46,032 nucleotides of DNA. Origin: Bacillota bacterium (lineage in GTDB: Bacteria > Bacillota > Clostridia > Oscillospirales > Oscillospiraceae). How positions within the stretch are numbered: position 1 is the first letter of the stretch; every line of letters begins with the position of its first letter. The stretch lies in NCBI GenBank assembly GCA_023459875.1, contig JAEWRY010000016.1:1-46032 (forward strand), given 5' to 3'. Made by a program: the position numbers and the translations under genes. Below are positions 1 to 7,961 of the stretch, piece by piece. The notes under the pieces are model-generated. The model was not told where the DNA came from, did not search any database, and saw nothing but the letters and a program-made list of their open reading frames with translations.

Positions 1-145
1 ATAGCTTCAAAGAAATTTAAACAGTTGCTCCATTCAAGCTAATTTCTTAACCTTCTTGGACAACTTCTGTCCGTTTCTGGTGCTTCGTGTAATTCTTTCA
101 CGTTATTTAATTTACAAGGTGCACGCCTCACGTGGCGGGAATGTC
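1..145 (-). other. Leader of a leftward transcript, probably an rRNA operon
   Basis: No ORF with a ribosome binding site is seen on either strand. Read leftwards, the sequence downstream of two consensus promoters has no start codon with an SD, and near the window edge it shows TTTCTTTGAAGCTAT, similar to the TTCTTTGAAAA segment common ahead of 16S rRNA in Firmicutes. I infer that a 16S gene begins just left of position 1. The rRNA itself is not in the window, so this is inference from promoter type and leader. Confidence 0.5.
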
Positions 146-285
146 ATATTATCATGTTTCGCTGTTGTTGTCAAGACTTTTCTTTTGGAATCTTTTATCG
201 TTTTCCGCCGGATCGTCTTTGTCCGCTCACCGTTGTCACGAGCGGCAACGTTTGATAGAATACCATGGCTTTACGAGGTTGTCAA
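146..285 (-). promoter_or_regulatory. Two tandem consensus promoters (rrn-like)
   Basis: On the minus strand, P1 is TTGACA (280-285), a 17-bp spacer and TATTCT (257-262). P2 is TTGACA (169-174), 17 bp and TAATAT (146-151). Two perfect -35 boxes with ideal spacing about 110 bp apart are typical of rRNA operon promoters. Both point out of the window. They diverge from metA. Confidence 0.75.
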
Positions 286-356
286 GCCTTTTTCCCCAAT
301 TTCCGATTCTTTTTTCCGGTCCGCGTAGAGCGTACAAACGTCCGCGCTATTTGCAG

Positions 357-385
357 TTGCGACATTTCCGCAAATATGGTACATT
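357..385 (+). promoter_or_regulatory. Candidate metA promoter
   Basis: TTGCGA (357-362), 17 bp and TACATT (380-385) lie 39 bp ahead of the metA start. The following TATATATTATAG gives an alternative -10. No SAM riboswitch or T-box is seen between this and metA, so methionine control is not visible here. Confidence 0.4.
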
Positions 386-423
386 TACTTATATATTATA
401 GCCGAAACCGGAGGTAGCTTACC

Positions 424-1338
424 ATGCCGATCAAAATTCCGGACTCTCTGCCCGCCCGCAGCGTACTTGAGAGCGAAAACATATTTGTGATGACCGAATA
501 CCGGGCGATGCACCAGGATATCCGGCCGCTCAATTTGCTCATACTAAATCTGATGCCGACCAAAATCGTCACCGAAACTCAGATCCTCCGCAAGCTTTCC
601 AACACGCCTCTTCAGATCCAGGTTGAACTCCTTCAGACCTCCAGCTACGTTGGTCACAACACCGACTCCGACCACCTGGATTCCTTTTATACCACCTTTG
701 ACCGTGTGAAGGATAAGAAATATGACGGTCTCATCATCACCGGCGCGCCGGTGGAGAACCTCGATTTCACTCAGGTGGATTATTGGGAAGAACTGTGCCG
801 TATCATGGATTGGTCCCAAAAAAACGTCCATTCCACGCTGCATATCTGTTGGGGCGCCCAGGCCGGGTTATACTATCATTACGGCATTGAAAAATACTCG
901 CTCCCCAAAAAGCTCTTCGGCGTCTTTGAGCACAATGTGCTCAAGCCCAACTCCCCTCTGTTCCGCGGCTTTGACGACGTCTTTGACGCGCCCCACTCCC
1001 GCTATACTGAAGTGCACGAGGAAGATATCTTAAAGGTGCCGGAGCTTGAACTTGTCGCCACCTCGCCCAAGGCAGGAGTCTTCGCCGTGAAGAGCGAAGA
1101 TAGCCGCCGGTTCTTTATCATGGGCCACCCGGAATACGACCCCGACACTCTATCCAAGGAGTATCACCGTGATCTGGACAAAGGTCTTGAGATCGCCGTT
1201 CCGGAAAATTACTACCCCGACAACGACCCCCGCCGGGATCCCATTGTGCGCTGGCGTTCGGCCGGGCAGCTTCTTTATACAAACTGGCTCAACTATTACG
1301 TGTACCAGACCACGCCGTACGATTTAAAACAGCTATGA
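424..1338 (+). CDS. metA: Homoserine O-acetyltransferase/O-succinyltransferase MetA
   Basis: Acylates homoserine, the first committed step of methionine synthesis, in the cytosol. The 304 aa match the usual MetA length. Catalytic Cys142 sits in HICWGAQAGLYYHYG, and the His-Glu pair in MGHPEYD is H235/E237. Residue 111 is Glu (TGAPVE). In characterised MetA proteins Glu at this position goes with acetyl-CoA use and Gly, as in E. coli, with succinyl-CoA, so an acetyltransferase is predicted. The start is supported by GGAGG at 411-415. An HD-domain gene follows after 16 bp, so the two are probably cotranscribed. Confidence 0.95.
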   Translation: MPIKIPDSLPARSVLESENIFVMTEYRAMHQDIRPLNLLILNLMPTKIVTETQILRKLSNTPLQIQVELLQTSSYVGHNTDSDHLDSFYTTFDRVKDKKYDGLIITGAPVENLDFTQVDYWEELCRIMDWSQKNVHSTLHICWGAQAGLYYHYGIEKYSLPKKLFGVFEHNVLKPNSPLFRGFDDVFDAPHSRYTEVHEEDILKVPELELVATSPKAGVFAVKSEDSRRFFIMGHPEYDPDTLSKEYHRDLDKGLEIAVPENYYPDNDPRRDPIVRWRSAGQLLYTNWLNYYVYQTTPYDLKQL

Positions 1339-1354
1339 CAGGCAGGTGTCTTAT

Positions 1355-2017
1355 TTGAAGGTCAGCTTTGAAGATGTAAAAAACAGCGAAGAGATCCGCA
1401 CCTACATCAGGCAGGCAGATGCCTCTCTTACGGAGCTTGGATACACCGAGCACAGCTTTGCCCATATGACAAAGTGCGCGGAGACCGCCAGCGGTATCCT
1501 GACCGCGCTGGGCTACGCCCCGCATGAAATTGAGCTTGCCAGGATCGCCGCATTCATGCACGATATTGGAAACGTTGTGAACCGCAGCGACCACGCCCAG
1601 TCGGGCGCCATGATGGCTTTCCGCATTCTGGACAAGATGGGCATGGAACCGGCCGACGTGGCTTCCGTCATCACCGCCATCGGCCACCATGATGACAGCA
1701 CGGCTTTCCCGGTCAACGCTATCGCCGCGGCTCTGATCTTGGCCGACAAGACCGACGTGCGACGCAGCCGGGTGCGCAACAAGGACACCACCAATTTTGA
1801 TATTCACGACCGGGTCAATTACGCCGTGGAGCGCTCCGACGTCACGCTGGATACCGAGGCAAAAACCGTTACCCTCACCCTTGCCATCAACACCGACTGG
1901 TGCGCGGTCATGGATTACTTCGAGATTTTTCTGGGGCGCATGCTCCTGTGCCGAAAGGCGGCGGAATTTCTGCACCTCTCCTTCAAGCTTGAAATCAACG
2001 GCCTTGCTTTATTATAA
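1355..2017 (+). CDS. HD-domain phosphohydrolase
   Basis: Predicted metal-dependent phosphohydrolase of unknown substrate, about 220 aa. The HD core shows H in HSFAHM, the HD pair in AFMHDIGNVV, a later GHHDD and D in ILADKTDVRR, the ordered metal ligands of HD proteins. A C-terminal alpha/beta part (NYAVERSDVTLD onward) follows. The TTG at 1355 is preferred because GGCAGGTG (1341-1348) is correctly spaced for it; an in-frame GTG at 1346 would lie inside that SD. It follows metA closely and precedes yjbQ by 46 bp. The substrate cannot be told from sequence. Confidence 0.8.
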   Translation: MKVSFEDVKNSEEIRTYIRQADASLTELGYTEHSFAHMTKCAETASGILTALGYAPHEIELARIAAFMHDIGNVVNRSDHAQSGAMMAFRILDKMGMEPADVASVITAIGHHDDSTAFPVNAIAAALILADKTDVRRSRVRNKDTTNFDIHDRVNYAVERSDVTLDTEAKTVTLTLAINTDWCAVMDYFEIFLGRMLLCRKAAEFLHLSFKLEINGLALL

Positions 2018-2063
2018 TGTATAGTCTTTGGTTATCCCTAAATAGAGACCGGGGGAATATGTC

Positions 2064-2480
2064 TTGAAGTCATACCGGAAGGAACTGCATTTTAATCTTC
2101 CCGCCAGGCGCGGAATCGTGAACATTACCCAGGACGTTCAGAAATGCGTTACCGAGTCGGGCGTGAAAGAAGGTCTTGCGCTGGTCAATCCCATGCATAT
2201 TACGGCTAGCGTATTCATCAACGACGACGAGAGCGGGCTGCATCACGACTTTGAGACGTGGCTGGAAAAGCTCGCGCCCGAAAAGCCTTACAGTCAATAT
2301 CGGCATAACGGCTTTGAGGACAACGCCGACGCGCATCTCAAGCGAACCATAATGGGCCGCGAGAGCGTGGTCGCCGTCACAAACGGTAAACTGGATTTCG
2401 GCACTTGGGAACAGCTTTTTTATTTTGAATTCGACGGGCTGAGGGATAAACGCGTTTTAGTGAAAATCATCGGAGAGTAA
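2064..2480 (+). CDS. yjbQ: YjbQ family protein (UPF0047)
   Basis: A 138-aa single-domain protein of the YjbQ/UPF0047 fold. E. coli YjbQ has weak thiamine-phosphate synthase activity, but the physiological role is open. Family signatures seen are MHITASVFINDDESG, the D and H residues in EDNADAHLKRTIMG, the VTNGKLDFGTWEQLF block and the terminal FEFDGLRDKRVLVKI. The start is TTG with GGGGG at 2051-2055, 8 nt upstream. It is the last gene of the metA group and ends at a strong hairpin. Confidence 0.88.
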   Translation: MKSYRKELHFNLPARRGIVNITQDVQKCVTESGVKEGLALVNPMHITASVFINDDESGLHHDFETWLEKLAPEKPYSQYRHNGFEDNADAHLKRTIMGRESVVAVTNGKLDFGTWEQLFYFEFDGLRDKRVLVKIIGE

Positions 2481-2485
2481 TCATT

Positions 2486-2518
2486 AAGCGGCAGGCCTTG
2501 CCTGCCGCTTTACGTTTT
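2486..2518. terminator. Bidirectional terminator between convergent genes
   Basis: A perfect 10-bp stem (AAGCGGCAGG at 2486-2495, CCTGCCGCTT at 2501-2510) with a 5-nt loop is followed by TTACGTTTT. It overlaps the end of the convergent hydrogenase-like gene and probably stops both transcripts. Confidence 0.8.
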
Positions 2519-3767
2519 AAAAGTGCCGTGTAAAGAGCTTGGTTTCTCCAAGAAGCGATTCGACTGACGGAAGATTCAGACGTTCCAGCATCTCCAGCAG
2601 ATAGGGGTTGTCGATGGGGGTCAGATGGTTGGCCTCGGCGGCGTAATGGTCCACGTTATCCCGCCCCTCTTCCCTGTTCAGGATGGCTTTGGGGCCGCCG
2701 ACGCAGCCGCCCACGCAGCCCATCCCCTCCAAAAAATTCTCCTCAACCTTTCCTTCCTTTAGCAGGCTTAGAAGCTCCCGGCAGGCGGGAACGCCGTCGG
2801 CCTGGCGAGCCTTCACCGTGATGGCGCGGCCCGGGTTCAGAAGAGCGACGGTACTCTGTACCGCTTGGCTCACTCCGCCCGTTCTGGCGTAGATTCTGCC
2901 TGCTCTGGAGGAATGCTCCCGGGGATCGTCTTCCATCTCGGAAAGGTTTATTTCAAAGGCCTCGAACATATCATGCACCTCCTGGAAGGTGAGCACATAG
3001 TCCACCGCGTCCTCGATATCCTTTTCCCTGGCCTCGGATTTTTTCGCAATGCACGGGCCGATAAATACCGTCACGGCGTCCGGCTCCATAAATTTGACGG
3101 TCCTGCCGCACGCGACCATGGGGGATACCGAGCCGGGAACATGGGGCAGCAGCTGGTTATATACCTTGCGGATCATGGCGATCCAGATGGGACAGCAACA
3201 GCTCGTGAGCATGAAATCCCGGTCCTCCAGAATCCTCCGGTCAAATTCCAGAGCCTCCTTCAGGGTCAGGATATCCGCGAACAGAGCCACCTCCACCATG
3301 CCGGTGAAGCCTATCTTCTTGAAGGCACTGCGCAGCATTCCCGGCGTGATGCCGCCGGGGAACTGGCCGATAAAGGCGGGCGCGATCATGACGTAAACGG
3401 GGCCTTTTGCATTCTTGACCGCGTCCAGCACGGGCAGGATATCCCTGCTCTCGGTGAGCTTTTTGGCCTTGCAGCTGTCGATGCAGGCTCCGCAGCCGAC
3501 GCAAAGGTCTTTGTCGATCACCGCCTTGCCGGACTCGTCCCTGGTGATAGCCCGAAAGATGCACGAGGCCACACAGTCCGGCTCCCCCTGCCCGCCACAG
3601 TCGCAGTCTCCCACTTGCCAGACCGGCGCGTATCTGTGGGGATGCAGCAGGCAGTCGACCTGGTGGGCGTCAAAATGGTGGCTGCGTATCTGCTGAAGCT
3701 CCCTCTCGTTGTTTTCTGCCGCGGCTTTTACCAGCCATTTGTAAAGGTCCTGAAAACTTGTTTCCAC
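2517..3767 (-). CDS. [FeFe]-hydrogenase H-cluster domain protein with 4Fe-4S clusters
   Basis: About 416 aa from the preferred GTG at 3767 (GGGGG seven nt upstream). An in-frame TTG at 3875 would add 36 residues but lies in a hairpin. The N-terminal part carries a ferredoxin-like cluster region (CDC, then CVGCGACIDSC). The C-terminal part is the iron-only hydrogenase large-subunit domain. L1 reads TSCCCPIW, with an extra Cys compared with the usual TSCCPxW; L2 is GPCIAKKSEA; L3 is EGMGCVGGCVGG. There is no small subunit, NuoE/NuoF-type partner or HydEFG maturase nearby. Monocistronic orphan forms of this kind are usually assigned to poorly characterised or sensory groups, so H2 production should not be assumed. 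Confidence 0.85.
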   Translation of the reverse strand: METSFQDLYKWLVKAAAENNERELQQIRSHHFDAHQVDCLLHPHRYAPVWQVGDCDCGGQGEPDCVASCIFRAITRDESGKAVIDKDLCVGCGACIDSCKAKKLTESRDILPVLDAVKNAKGPVYVMIAPAFIGQFPGGITPGMLRSAFKKIGFTGMVEVALFADILTLKEALEFDRRILEDRDFMLTSCCCPIWIAMIRKVYNQLLPHVPGSVSPMVACGRTVKFMEPDAVTVFIGPCIAKKSEAREKDIEDAVDYVLTFQEVHDMFEAFEINLSEMEDDPREHSSRAGRIYARTGGVSQAVQSTVALLNPGRAITVKARQADGVPACRELLSLLKEGKVEENFLEGMGCVGGCVGGPKAILNREEGRDNVDHYAAEANHLTPIDNPYLLEMLERLNLPSVESLLGETKLFTRHF

Positions 3768-3876
3768 GACACTGCCCCCATTCTCTGTTAATAAAACTAT
3801 CTTTGTCGGGTTGATCGCTATTATTGTCCCTGTTTGCTCTGAAAATATTTTATGGCGTTTTGTCCCGAAACGCAAG

Positions 3877-3938
3877 ACATCGGGCGGCGGAAATTCCGCT
3901 CACCCGATGTCTTTCACGTCGGCAGGATCGTCCTGCCG
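3877..3938 (-). terminator. Hairpins between the beta-helix gene and the hydrogenase-like gene
   Basis: Two inverted repeats: ACATCGGG (3877-3884) with CCCGATGT (3903-3910), enclosing a smaller GCGGAA/TTCCGC hairpin, and CGGCAGGA (3920-3927) with TCCTGCCG (3931-3938). Neither has a good T-run, so termination of the upstream operon is likely but not certain. The first could also be a 5' leader element of the downstream gene. Confidence 0.5.
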
Positions 3939-3965
3939 CTGATTATCGACCGTTTATTCCGTTGG

Positions 3966-5876
3966 TTAATTGGCGGGTTTCCCGCCTCCCGTTTGACCGC
4001 CGCCGCCCGGGCCGCCACCCGCTTGGCCTTCGGGGCCGCCTCGGCCAGTTTGACCGCCGCCGGGGCTGCCGCCCATCTGGCCGCCGGAGGAGCCGGAGCT
4101 GGTGGAAACGGAGGAGAGCTTCACCTCCGCACTCTGACTGCCGGCGGTAATCGTATAGCTGCCGTTAAGCGCCAAATCGGGTGAGCTGATGACCACCGAC
4201 TGGTAGTCCTTTGCGGGGGTGAAGCTCACAAGCGTCGCTGTGTCGCTGCCGGTAAGGGTAACGGCGGTGCCGCCCGAAACCGAGGAGGAGAAGTTATAGA
4301 GTACAGAGCACTGGCTGGAATCGGACGCGAAGCTCACCGCCATACCCGTGCTGCCCGCCGCCACCACAACTCCGCCGGTGATAAGGGCGGTGCTGTTATA
4401 ATCCAGCGCGCCGTTGCCGTTATTGGTAGGCCCGCTCACATAAAGCTCTCCACCTTCCACATAGAGCGCGCCATTGGAATCCACTCCGTCGCCGGAGGCG
4501 TTCACCACGATGGTGCCGTCCAGGATGCGGATATAGCAGGTTGAATCGGTGCTGAACTTATCGTTCCCGCCGAAGAAGCCGCCCGCGGCCGAGCTGTCGT
4601 TGCCGCCCGAGGCGTTGAGGCCGTCGTCGCTGGCTGCGATTTGGACGAATCCGCCCGCGATGGTGATGCTGTTTGCTTCGAGGCCCTCGTAGCTCTGTGA
4701 GATATTGACGCTGCCGCCCGCAATAACCAGCGCGTCGTCCGCGTGTGCGCCGTCGTCTCCGGTGGCGACGTCCAGGGTGCCGCCGGTGATGACCATATCC
4801 CCGTTGGTGTGCAGGGCGTCGTCCGCGCAGTCGGCCGTTACCGTGCCGCCGGTGATGAGCAGGCAGACGCTTGCCTTGAGGCCCTTAGCGCTGTCCGCGT
4901 CCGTCTTGGCGCCGCTGCCGCCGCCGGTTTTCACCGTGACGTCTCCGGCGTTTACCTGCAGGGTGCTGGCCGCCTGAATGCCGTCCTGCCCGGAGGTAAT
5001 ATTAATCGTACCGCCGTCGATGGAAACATAGCCCACCGCCGTGCTCTCCTCGTTGTTGGACTGGATGCCGTCTCCGCCGGCATTCACCGTAATGGTTCCA
5101 CCGGAAACCTGCACGTAATCCTTGCCCTTGATTGCGTCGTTCACGGAGGTGACGGAGAGGTTTCCGCCGGCGATGGTAAGACCGTCCTTGCAGAAGATGC
5201 CGTGGTTATAATTGCCGGTGACCGTAAGGGAACCGCTGCCGTTTACTGTAAGGTCGCCCTTGGAATAGACGCAGGCGTTGGGTTCGTCCTCCCCCCCGGC
5301 AAGGGTATAGGAGCTGCCGTCGGCAAGTGTGTTGGCACTTCCCTGCGCCAGGGTGAGGTAAACCTTATCCGCCTCCTTGATATAGATAGCGGGACCGGTG
5401 GAGCAGGTTACGTTCACGCCGTTTAAGATAAGCTGCACCTTGTCATTTTTGCCCACTTCCACGATAATCTGCCCGTCGGAAATGGTGCCGGAAAGGAGAT
5501 AGACGCCCGCGGCGGTAATGGTGACTGTCTGATTATTTAGGGTTACCTTCACGGCGTCGGCCTCGGTTCCCAGGCCCGCTGCGTCCTCGTCGCTGTAGTT
5601 TACCTCCGCCGCTCCCGCGGTGACCTCCGTAGCCGCCACGGCAGCCGCGATGGAGACGGAAACCGAATCGTCACTGTGAGCCGTGGATGTGACAAGGGTC
5701 TGGATGGCCTCCTGGTTGGGGCTTGTGCCGGTGCTAACGGCCGACGGCGAGGCGCCGGCGGAGGCCTGGGCCGTCCCGGTACCGGTTGCGCTCCCGCTGT
5801 AGCAGCCGGTAAGCAGGCTGAGCGCCAGCAGCAGTGCCATGATCTTGTAGCAAGGGATGTTCTTCATCGTTCTCAC
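3966..5876 (-). CDS. Cthe_2159-like carbohydrate-binding beta-helix lipoprotein
   Basis: 636 aa. The N-terminal signal peptide has a lipobox (LLTGC, Cys25), so a membrane-anchored surface lipoprotein is predicted. The body is a run of short repeats such as TINVNAGGDGIQSNNE and GGTLDVATGDDGAHAD, the Gly/Asp-rich parallel beta-helix rungs of the domain first seen in Clostridium thermocellum Cthe_2159, which binds acidic polysaccharide and calcium. The C-terminus is an unusual Gly/Gln tail of about 40 residues (GGQMGG, GGGQTG units). It follows the DUF4956 gene by 23 bp, in an operon with a VTC-domain gene. Attachment to or organisation of an anionic surface polymer is inference. Confidence 0.85.
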   Translation of the reverse strand: MRTMKNIPCYKIMALLLALSLLTGCYSGSATGTGTAQASAGASPSAVSTGTSPNQEAIQTLVTSTAHSDDSVSVSIAAAVAATEVTAGAAEVNYSDEDAAGLGTEADAVKVTLNNQTVTITAAGVYLLSGTISDGQIIVEVGKNDKVQLILNGVNVTCSTGPAIYIKEADKVYLTLAQGSANTLADGSSYTLAGGEDEPNACVYSKGDLTVNGSGSLTVTGNYNHGIFCKDGLTIAGGNLSVTSVNDAIKGKDYVQVSGGTITVNAGGDGIQSNNEESTAVGYVSIDGGTINITSGQDGIQAASTLQVNAGDVTVKTGGGSGAKTDADSAKGLKASVCLLITGGTVTADCADDALHTNGDMVITGGTLDVATGDDGAHADDALVIAGGSVNISQSYEGLEANSITIAGGFVQIAASDDGLNASGGNDSSAAGGFFGGNDKFSTDSTCYIRILDGTIVVNASGDGVDSNGALYVEGGELYVSGPTNNGNGALDYNSTALITGGVVVAAGSTGMAVSFASDSSQCSVLYNFSSSVSGGTAVTLTGSDTATLVSFTPAKDYQSVVISSPDLALNGSYTITAGSQSAEVKLSSVSTSSGSSGGQMGGSPGGGQTGRGGPEGQAGGGPGGGGQTGGGKPAN

Positions 5877-5899
5877 GCTTTCTGCATTATATTTTATGC

Positions 5900-6574
5900 T
5901 TACAGGCTGTCAGGCGCGGCGGAAACCTTGCCGCAGCTGATTTCCAGATTGCCGTTGCGGCACCGCAGGTCGTCGAGCAGGCTTTTTTCCTCGGAAGCGT
6001 CCTTCAGAATGATCCGGTAAGTAAGCTGGTAGAGGCTGCCCATGTTGGTGGTGCGCGCCCGGTCAAGTCTCGCCAGACGGGTATACCGAGTAAAGAGGTC
6101 GTCAAAGATGCCGGTATAATCCAGGCTCTCGGGAATGGTGATTTTCAGCTCCTTCTCTCCGCTCTTGCTCTCTCCGAAGGAGGAAACGGTAAAGAGGAGG
6201 CTCATACCGCCGACCACCGCAACCAGCAGCGCAGCCACGGCGAGGTAGCCGGTCCCAGTGGCAAGACCGATGACCATGGCGAGGAAAATGCCGCTGATGT
6301 CCCTGGCGGTACCCGGCACACTGCGAAACCGCACCAGACTAAACGCGCCGGCAATGGCGACGCCGGTACCCAGGTTGCCGTTCACCAGGAGAATGACGGT
6401 CTGCACGATAACGGGCAGCAGGGCGAGGGTAATGGAAAACTGCTTGGAAACCGTGTTGCGAAAGCGGTGGACCAGGGCCGCGGCAGTACCCAGCAACAGA
6501 GAAACCGCGGTGGCCGCCAGCAGGGAGATAAGGGAGACGGTCCCGATGGTGGTTGTAAAAACACTGTCAAGCAC
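5900..6574 (-). CDS. DUF4956 membrane protein
   Basis: 224 aa. The N-terminal half holds about four hydrophobic helices (roughly residues 12-36, 46-65, 68-80 and 95-130), with the conserved block GTGVAIAGAFSLVRFRSVPGTARDI between helices. The C-terminal half is a soluble alpha/beta domain (KELKITIPESLDY onward). The family has no established biochemical activity but is recurrently encoded beside VTC-domain and CotH genes. Here it overlaps the VTC gene by 8 bp, so the two are translationally coupled. Confidence 0.88.
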   Translation of the reverse strand: MLDSVFTTTIGTVSLISLLAATAVSLLLGTAAALVHRFRNTVSKQFSITLALLPVIVQTVILLVNGNLGTGVAIAGAFSLVRFRSVPGTARDISGIFLAMVIGLATGTGYLAVAALLVAVVGGMSLLFTVSSFGESKSGEKELKITIPESLDYTGIFDDLFTRYTRLARLDRARTTNMGSLYQLTYRIILKDASEEKSLLDDLRCRNGNLEISCGKVSAAPDSL

Positions 6575-7295
6575 AGTAAAGCGCTCCTTTCGCGAAAGAT
6601 TCCTGCAGGATTAACCGGCGATAGCCGGTTCCGTATTTGGTAAAGGAAACTTTCCTTAATTTCAGCTCATCCAAGGCGTTCGTGAGCCAAAGGGGCATGG
6701 CGCCGGACACCTTGATCTCCATGAGATGCTCTCCCTTGGCAAGAAGCGCGGTGCCTCCAGGCCCGCAGCCCAGGTCCAGCCGGTCTGTCCGGCTGCGCAG
6801 GTTGGTGTCGAAGGTGATGCGCAGTTCGGGATTCTCCTTGTCGCAAAACGCCTCGCGGTCATAGGAAATCATCATTGCGGGGGCCAGGTTCTCATAGCGC
6901 TTCAGCGTCCAGTCCAGTTCCCGCCTAATCTGGCAGTCCCCCTCGGGATCGGCGATTCCCCTGAGCAGGTAGTCTCTCGCCTCCGAGAGGGTCATGGATA
7001 CGCGGCGTTTGTAGACTACACCTTTGTATTTTTTCTTCAGCTCCACAAAGACCTGTCCGTCCTCGCCGGGTGTGCCGTAACTGCGCGCCCTGAGTTTTTC
7101 CTTGTAGACCGGCTGTTCCAGGGAGGCTCTCACAAGCCGGTAATCGGGAGTGTCGAAGTACAGACTGCACACCGTGCCCTTCCCGTATTCGTCGGCTCTC
7201 ATGTGTTCGGCCAGACGGATCATCAGCGCGTCGCGCTCTCGCCGGGTGAGCATGTACTTTATTTCGAACCGGGAAAAAACGTTCTGTCCCATCAT
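6567..7295 (-). CDS. VTC-domain (polyphosphate polymerase-like) protein
   Basis: 242 aa of the tunnel-fold family that includes the yeast VTC4 polyphosphate polymerase. Charged tunnel motifs are visible: RFEIKYML near residue 9, KEKLRARSYG, ELKKKYKGVVYKRR, ISYDREAF, LRITFDTNLRSR, LMEIKV and SFTKYGTGYRRL. In yeast these bind triphosphate and metal. The bacterial relatives beside DUF4956 and CotH are not biochemically settled. AAGGAG precedes two adjacent ATGs; the second (7292) has the better spacing. It is the first gene of the leftward operon and has a leader of about 500 nt. Confidence 0.88.
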   Translation of the reverse strand: MMGQNVFSRFEIKYMLTRRERDALMIRLAEHMRADEYGKGTVCSLYFDTPDYRLVRASLEQPVYKEKLRARSYGTPGEDGQVFVELKKKYKGVVYKRRVSMTLSEARDYLLRGIADPEGDCQIRRELDWTLKRYENLAPAMMISYDREAFCDKENPELRITFDTNLRSRTDRLDLGCGPGGTALLAKGEHLMEIKVSGAMPLWLTNALDELKLRKVSFTKYGTGYRRLILQESFAKGALYCA

Positions 7296-7412
7296 TGGCT
7301 CCTTTCTCCGTCGGCCTTTCGATGTGAGCAGTATACCTGATAAACCTTAAATCAGTTTGAAATTAAACTTCACTTTACATGTTGTTTTCATTATCTTTAC
7401 AAACGGTACACA

Positions 7413-7455
7413 AACGGCCTTTCCGCTCCTTGTTGTAAAGAAGCGAAAGGCCGTT
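7413..7455 (-). other. Second hairpin in the VTC leader
   Basis: AACGGCCTTTC (413-423 of the 7 kb region) plus GCT pairs with AGC plus GAAAGGCCGTT (ending at 7455), a 14-bp stem with one bulged base. On the minus strand it is followed by a mildly T-rich stretch. It could be a second termination point or a structured part of the VTC mRNA leader. Confidence 0.5.
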
Positions 7456-7464
7456 ATAACAAGC

Positions 7465-7807
7465 ACAACCCCCCATCCGTCCAGCGCGGATGGGGGGCTA
7501 CACCTGGGTATTCTGTTGCGTCACTCAATTTACCTCTTGCTTTCTTTAATTTCTTTGCTCCGGGACCCGCAAGGTTTAAATCTGTTTCTCACAACTTGCC
7601 TTAACACTGTACGCACATCGAATCATGATCTAAACAGTACTCTGTTCGGGAGATTGCTGTGCTTCTCACATAGGTGAGGATTGTTTGGAAACTGTGAAAA
7701 TATATCTTTAATTGCAGCGGGTCCCTTCGCGCGGGGCTTCTTTGGGTTCCCCCGCAAAAGGTGTTGTGAGCTCATCGGCTAGCACATGGGACTCACCCCT
7801 TCCTTTC
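7465..7807 (-). ncRNA. Unidentified structured RNA / long 5' leader of the VTC operon
   Basis: About 340 nt between a consensus promoter and a strong hairpin, with no convincing ORF. The 3' hairpin has an 11-bp GC-rich stem (7469-7479 with 7487-7497) followed on the minus strand by TTGTGCTTGTT. Internally, GCGGGG/CCCCGC forms a hairpin, and GGGACCCGC (RNA 5' side, plus positions 717-725 of the 7 kb region) can pair perfectly with GCGGGTCCC (7562-7570), closing a domain of about 150 nt. AACAG/CTGTT and GCACA/TGTGC helices fall inside. I could not match it to 6S, SRP, RNase P, tmRNA, T-box, c-di-GMP, c-di-AMP, lysine or cobalamin RNAs. It may be a free RNA or a riboswitch-like leader. Confidence 0.55.
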
Positions 7808-7814
7808 TGTCTAT

Positions 7815-7843
7815 ATTGTACTATATAATGCCTGATTTGTCAA
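7815..7843 (-). promoter_or_regulatory. Consensus promoter of the structured RNA / VTC operon
   Basis: On the minus strand TTGACA (7838-7843), 17 bp and TACAAT (7815-7820). Transcription would start near 7807. A perfect -35 and near-perfect -10 suggest strong constitutive initiation, with control downstream at the RNA level. Confidence 0.8.
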
Positions 7844-7961
7844 TGATATTTTGTTTATATTTTATAATTTATCCCCAGTTTCGGTTTGTAACCGCCTGTT
7901 TCCAGATTGTGTCTTGCTCTTTTATCCTTCTTTGATATCATAAAACAAAAGGAGCGATACG

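Noticed and set aside
386..423. SAM riboswitch or T-box for methionine ahead of metA
   Set aside because: The gap between promoter and metA is too short and none of the conserved elements are present.
2865..3791. Long ORF antisense to the hydrogenase-like gene
   Set aside because: GC-rich shadow frame with no recognisable domain or ribosome binding site; the opposite strand has clear motifs. Similar antisense frames occur opposite thrS, prfB, purA and the 5'-nucleotidase.
7465..7807. Resemblance to a c-di-AMP (ydaO) riboswitch from GGGGGAACCC and GGGGTGAGTCCC segments
   Set aside because: The order of segments is wrong and the conserved CAGCTAACC part is missing.
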